Assembly (NCBI GenBank): GCA_002110485.1
Contig: MOWL01000001.1
Location: 1,302,001 to 1,366,000 of the forward strand
Source of the DNA: Emergomyces orientalis
Taxonomy: Eukaryota; Ascomycota; Eurotiomycetes; Onygenales; Ajellomycetaceae
Length of the DNA: 64,000 bases
Direction of reading: 5' to 3'
Under the pieces are notes generated by a model that was not told where the DNA came from, searched no databases, and saw nothing but the letters and a program-made list of their open reading frames with translations. The position numbers and the translations under genes are program-made. Position 1 is the stretch's first letter. Each line of letters begins with the position of its first letter. This document shows, one piece after another, positions 60,690 through 64,000 of the stretch.

Positions 60690-61691
60690 GCCGCAAGGAA
60701 TGGGGGATCTGTGGGCGGTTGTATTGACTTGCTTTTTCTCTCTTTCTATTTCTCTTTTGTTCACACATAAATACACAATCGTTGGGATAGCATGGTAGCA
60801 CCACGAGCCTGGTGCGCTAGCGGGCTGGCACCATCATTGACTTTGTTTATTGGATGGCAACCGAACTGAATTTACTGAGCGGAGCTAGAAAATTCTTGTT
60901 CTGACCAAAGATATGTTTATGAATATGTCTCGACCTACTACGTTTCTGAAGAGTATTTTCTAATGCCTTCAGAGCCACGCCTACCATGTCCACAGCACGG
61001 TTAGCCCAGCCGAACCTTAATCCCGAGGCCATTTACATGAACAACAAAACAAGGCCGCCAGGAAGGGCTCTTCCTCAAAACATATGTCTCTGTCTTTACA
61101 ATCCCGGTTTAAACGTTTATCTATCTATATGTTTGCGAAGTGACTGCAATCCGGGATCACACTCTGTCTTCGATTAATCCTATCATTCATTTCACTATTG
61201 TATCAATTCATCCTTTCTTTTTCCCACTTTCACTGTTAACCGGTCGCACGAGCGTAGATGGAATTTGTTCCTCCTTTGGTTATGCCGTGGATTGAAAGCC
61301 TGGAAGTGGGCGTTAATCCAGAATTTGGCGCCAACTATTATCCGTGATGACGTCACCCGCGCGCAACCACGCCTTGGCGTCCTCAAGAACGTCTTGCATC
61401 ATTCCTTTCGTTGATGCTACATCCAAACCCTCAAAGGCGAATGCCAACCACCGAGTTACTCAATCACCTCTTCCTAACCTGAGGGTTGAGAAGTTGTCAA
61501 CGTCAAACATGATGTGATCTATAGTGCTCTTATTCCTACTTTATGAAGAGGGTCTAGGAATAAAGAGAAGGTTAAAAGAGAAAAAATAAGGGGAAGGAAG
61601 GGGAAGTGTTTATTTGAAATATTTTTACTTCTTTTATTTCTTTTGTGTTGCTAGGTACCTACCTGCCTATAGGTTTTCCGAAGGGGGGTAT
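60690..61691. other. Spacer after the recombinase pseudogene
   Basis: About 1 kb without a supportable gene. The sequence turns AT-rich again. A GCTAGGTACCTACCTGCC word lies near 61651-61668. Confidence 0.5.
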
Positions 61692-61713
61692 GTAGTGGGC
61701 GTACGCCCACTAC
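61692..61713. repeat. Perfect 22-bp palindrome
   Basis: The two 11-bp halves (GTAGTGGGCGT and its exact complement) abut with no spacer. It lies five bases beyond the stop of the minus-strand helical pseudogene. It could act as a transcription-related hairpin, or be two joined terminal inverted repeats or a transposon footprint. TA dinucleotides inside both ends would suit a TA-targeting element, but no second copy is visible. Confidence 0.75.
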
Positions 61714-61717
61714 TTTC

Positions 61718-62587
61718 CTACGTACGGCCTACTGTAGCTTTCTCTTGCTTTTTGGCTCTCTTTATCCCCCTCACTTCTGCATCTTCCACTTGATTTTTGG
61801 TTCTTTCAACTCTCTCTACTCTTCTTGCTTCTGCATCTTCCACTTGCTTTCTGGCTTTTTCAGCTTTCTCGGCCTTTCTCAACCTACTCTCTCTTCCTTT
61901 TCTTGCTCAACCTGGTGCTGACGCATAATCTTTGCTTTCTTTGAAACCTCGTAGTCCTCAGCCATCTTTGCAATATTTGAAGCTTTTCTTTGCGCTGCTA
62001 GCTTCTGATTCTCAATTCCCCGTTTCAAGTTGCTTTCTTTCTGTTCCCTTCTTGAAACAGCCGCTACACCCACTTGCATGGTATCAGTAACTGGATGATC
62101 TCGGGATGTCATATTCGCCCATTTATCGTTCTCGGTTTCCCAAAATGTTTGAATAAATTGGTTCAACTTTTGGTTCGTTATTTTTGTGCCTTTACCCCTT
62201 TGCTAGGGATGAGTTTATGCTCACAGGGTTGTTAAATTGCTTTTGGAATTCTTTCCCCCCCAAACCGTTGCACAACACCCAAGACATCAATGGCTATATT
62301 TGCATATCTCCTGATTGTGTTGGCGTTCAGCGCTACCCGATGTACGGTAAAATTCCGGATCTGTCGAATCTCCTGTAATTTGGTACAGAAGGACTCTCGC
62401 TCCTGCGCAGAGATACCATGACCGTCGAAAGTAGGGTTTGTCATGGAAGCAAAAATGTTCAGTGATTTTTTCAGAGAGACGATTCAGCTCTGCAGCTTCA
62501 GGACACGACCATCGGCATTCACTTAAAAGTTGTGGCGCATTTGTCCTGCAAAAATGATAGAGGAAGTTCGATATCTTGCAGGACCAT
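61718..62587 (-). pseudogene. Disrupted gene for a helical, Lys/Glu-rich protein
   Basis: Not recognised. Pieces in different frames read as one protein: MVLQDIELPLSFLQDKCATT, then VNADGRVLKLQS, SLKKSLNIFASMTNP, SFCTKLQEIRQIRNFTVHRV, a possible 56-nt intron (about 62170-62225), FIQTFWETENDKWAN, and a long charged coiled-coil tail with a duplicated KQVEDAE unit. Breaks: frame change near 62527; TGA where Trp is likely, near 62492-62494; frame change at the C7 tract 62254-62260; frame change near 61880. The start lies only 13 bp from the stop of the neighbouring HNH gene on the same strand, so they may be parts of one transcript. The tail looks like those of some transposase or phage-like helical proteins, but I found no catalytic domain. 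Confidence 0.5.
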
Positions 62588-62600
62588 ACCTGCACAGGGG

Positions 62601-63874
62601 CTAAGCATAGGCATCAACCACGCCATCTGGCCAACCACCCAATCTCAACTTCACCATACGGCCCAGTTCTGTGGACCCATCCTCTTGTATACCCGTCTCC
62701 TCCATATCCCGGAGAATATTGTCGATATATTCTCCCGCCTCAGAAAGGTGAAGAATATGAGCAATGGCGCGGTGTAGGGCGAGGAGCCGAGGTGAAGGGG
62801 GGTCTATTGATTGGTCATCTGTGAGATAGAGTGTGCGAGTGACAGGGATATCTTGTAAGATTCCCGGAGGAAGAAAAGTATCAATTCGGTAGGTGTGCTC
62901 CTGGCCCGGAACAGGTTCAAAAAAAACTTTAAAAGTTACCGAAATGGGCATGGAGATCGTGAGTAAAACTCATAGCATTAAATGGCCGGTCAATATTGAC
63001 GCCATCGACTAGGTGTGAAACATCGCAGTCAAACATGTTAAGAATCATGAGGGCGGCTTTCTTGGAATCATCATAACCATGTATTTAGCCATTAAGCCAA
63101 CAGAAGGATTCTTTTTGACAAGGTAGCTTACTAATTGAGAATCTGCATTTGCCTGTGTCAGGGAATGTGGAAGTATATGGGCCACTTCTAAAATCGTAGA
63201 TAACTGTCCCTGGAATGGGTTCCCTTCATCATCTTGGGCATCATGACCATATTCTGTCAGACGAACTATTGCTTCTTTCTGATCAAATTTGCGAGAGATC
63301 ACGCAACGATGATGGTCACGGATGAGGCAAGAACCTCGAAGGACCGATATTCGGTCTGGCGTTCCAGTAAATTCATGTCTTCCTTGTATACTTTGAATTG
63401 CTGAGAGGTGTGTAGGGGAGGGCTGTGGAGTGTGGTGGCTGGATGCTTTGACTATAAAAAGGTTAGCAGACACGAAGGGATTAACAGGGCAGTGGGACAG
63501 ACGTGGCAGAAAGAAATTATCTATCAGGAGGTCTGCAAAAGTGGCCAAGTTTGGGCCAACCTGATTCTCCAGTTTCTCATCATCGAAGTCGATATTTTCC
63601 TCAACGTCTACCTTCATAGATTGGAAGAAGGCCCGTAGAAAGGTATCTCGCGATAACTCAGAGCGCGAATATTCATATGTACAGCGAAGGAGTAAAGTGC
63701 GCCTGTATCCATGCCTTCTGCTGTTATCCACAGCGTTGAAATGGTTAATAATATCGTAAAATCTGCGCTGAGCCCGGGCGCGTTGATCCGGTGCGAAGGG
63801 TTGAGGGGGGGGGGGAAATTGATGATGCCCTTAAGGGATGACTGATGGCGATGCTTGGAATGTACAGGGGCCAT
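62601..63874 (-). pseudogene. Disrupted fungal HNH-nuclease domain protein
   Basis: Resembles fungal HNH_2-type proteins of unknown role. The start MAPVHSKHRHQSSLKGIINF at 63874 is in one frame; the continuation RARAQRRFYDIINHFNAVDN and LLLRCTYEYSRSELSRD is in another. The change falls in an 11-C/G run (63805-63815). The core HNH-like stretch is LRGSCLIRDHHRCVISRKFD, then LEVAHILPHSL with the expected His. Intron-like segments occur near 63456-63510 (CTAAC, ATAG) and about 63067-63133. A second frame change lies at 62931-62934 within a T/A run, after SFTHDLHAHFGNF. The end FLPPGILQDIPVTRTLYLTD runs to TAG at 62601. Both breaks sit in homopolymers, so true inactivation and assembly error are both possible. 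Confidence 0.7.
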
Positions 63875-64000
63875 TGCTTTGTATGTTGCTGCAAGAAAGG
63901 AATAAGAATCGCAGGCCTCTTGAGAAATATATATATATATATGCTGCAAATATATAAGGTACGAAGGGGCAGATTACCAAACCACACTTCCTTGCTGAGT
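63875..64000. other. Window end, upstream flank of the HNH gene
   Basis: 126 bp with an (AT)8-like run near 63930-63945; probably promoter or leader of the HNH gene. Confidence 0.5.

Noticed and set aside
1..64000. tRNA, rRNA and CRISPR search by eye
   Set aside because: No clover-leaf with a GTTCGA-type T-loop, no rRNA signature and no spaced direct-repeat array was seen.

Overview
This is a chromosomal segment from a filamentous ascomycete (Pezizomycotina). Supporting evidence: genes carry many short introns (about 55 to 120 nt) with GTAAGT/GTATGT-type donors and CTAAC-type branch points, the GPCR, chromate transporter, SR-type RRM protein and Myb protein are of fungal type, and the first gene is a Zn2Cys6-class regulator. 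Long AT-rich spacers and the accessory gene content suit Eurotiomycetes, perhaps Onygenales; the genus cannot be decided from sequence alone. All exon coordinates were worked out by hand from splice signals and reading phase, so 'CDS' spans include introns.

Layout. 0-9 kb: the 3' part of a fungal-specific transcription factor, a doubtful small spliced gene, then OGG1 (8-oxoguanine DNA glycosylase, minus) divergent from the large U2AF subunit (plus). 9-26 kb is gene-poor and holds one clear gene, a seven-helix receptor (minus, 13.7-15.6 kb). 26-42.9 kb is dense: chromate transporter, RPS13/uS15, FAN1 nuclease divergent from the COMPASS subunit SDC1, an RRM/Gly-Arg protein, the NuA3-type PHD protein NTO1, and divergent from it a five-exon small protein. 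A 4.8 kb gene-free stretch precedes a Myb/SANT protein (47.7 kb). Then come QRI7 (mitochondrial tRNA t6A synthesis) and the EF-hand aspartate/glutamate carrier AGC1.

56.5-64 kb differs from the rest. It has a GC-rich, disrupted DUF3435 tyrosine-recombinase gene with a C-terminal zinc finger (plus), followed by two disrupted minus-strand genes, a helical protein and an HNH nuclease-type protein, 13 bp apart. I read this as a decayed mobile or accessory segment. DUF3435 is the domain of Starship 'captain' recombinases, but element borders were not established.

Functional themes: DNA repair (OGG1, FAN1), splicing and RNA binding (U2AF, RRM protein), chromatin (SDC1, NTO1), mitochondria (QRI7, AGC1). 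Three core pairs share short divergent promoter regions (OGG1/U2AF, FAN1/SDC1, NTO1/small protein). No tRNA, rRNA or CRISPR was recognised.
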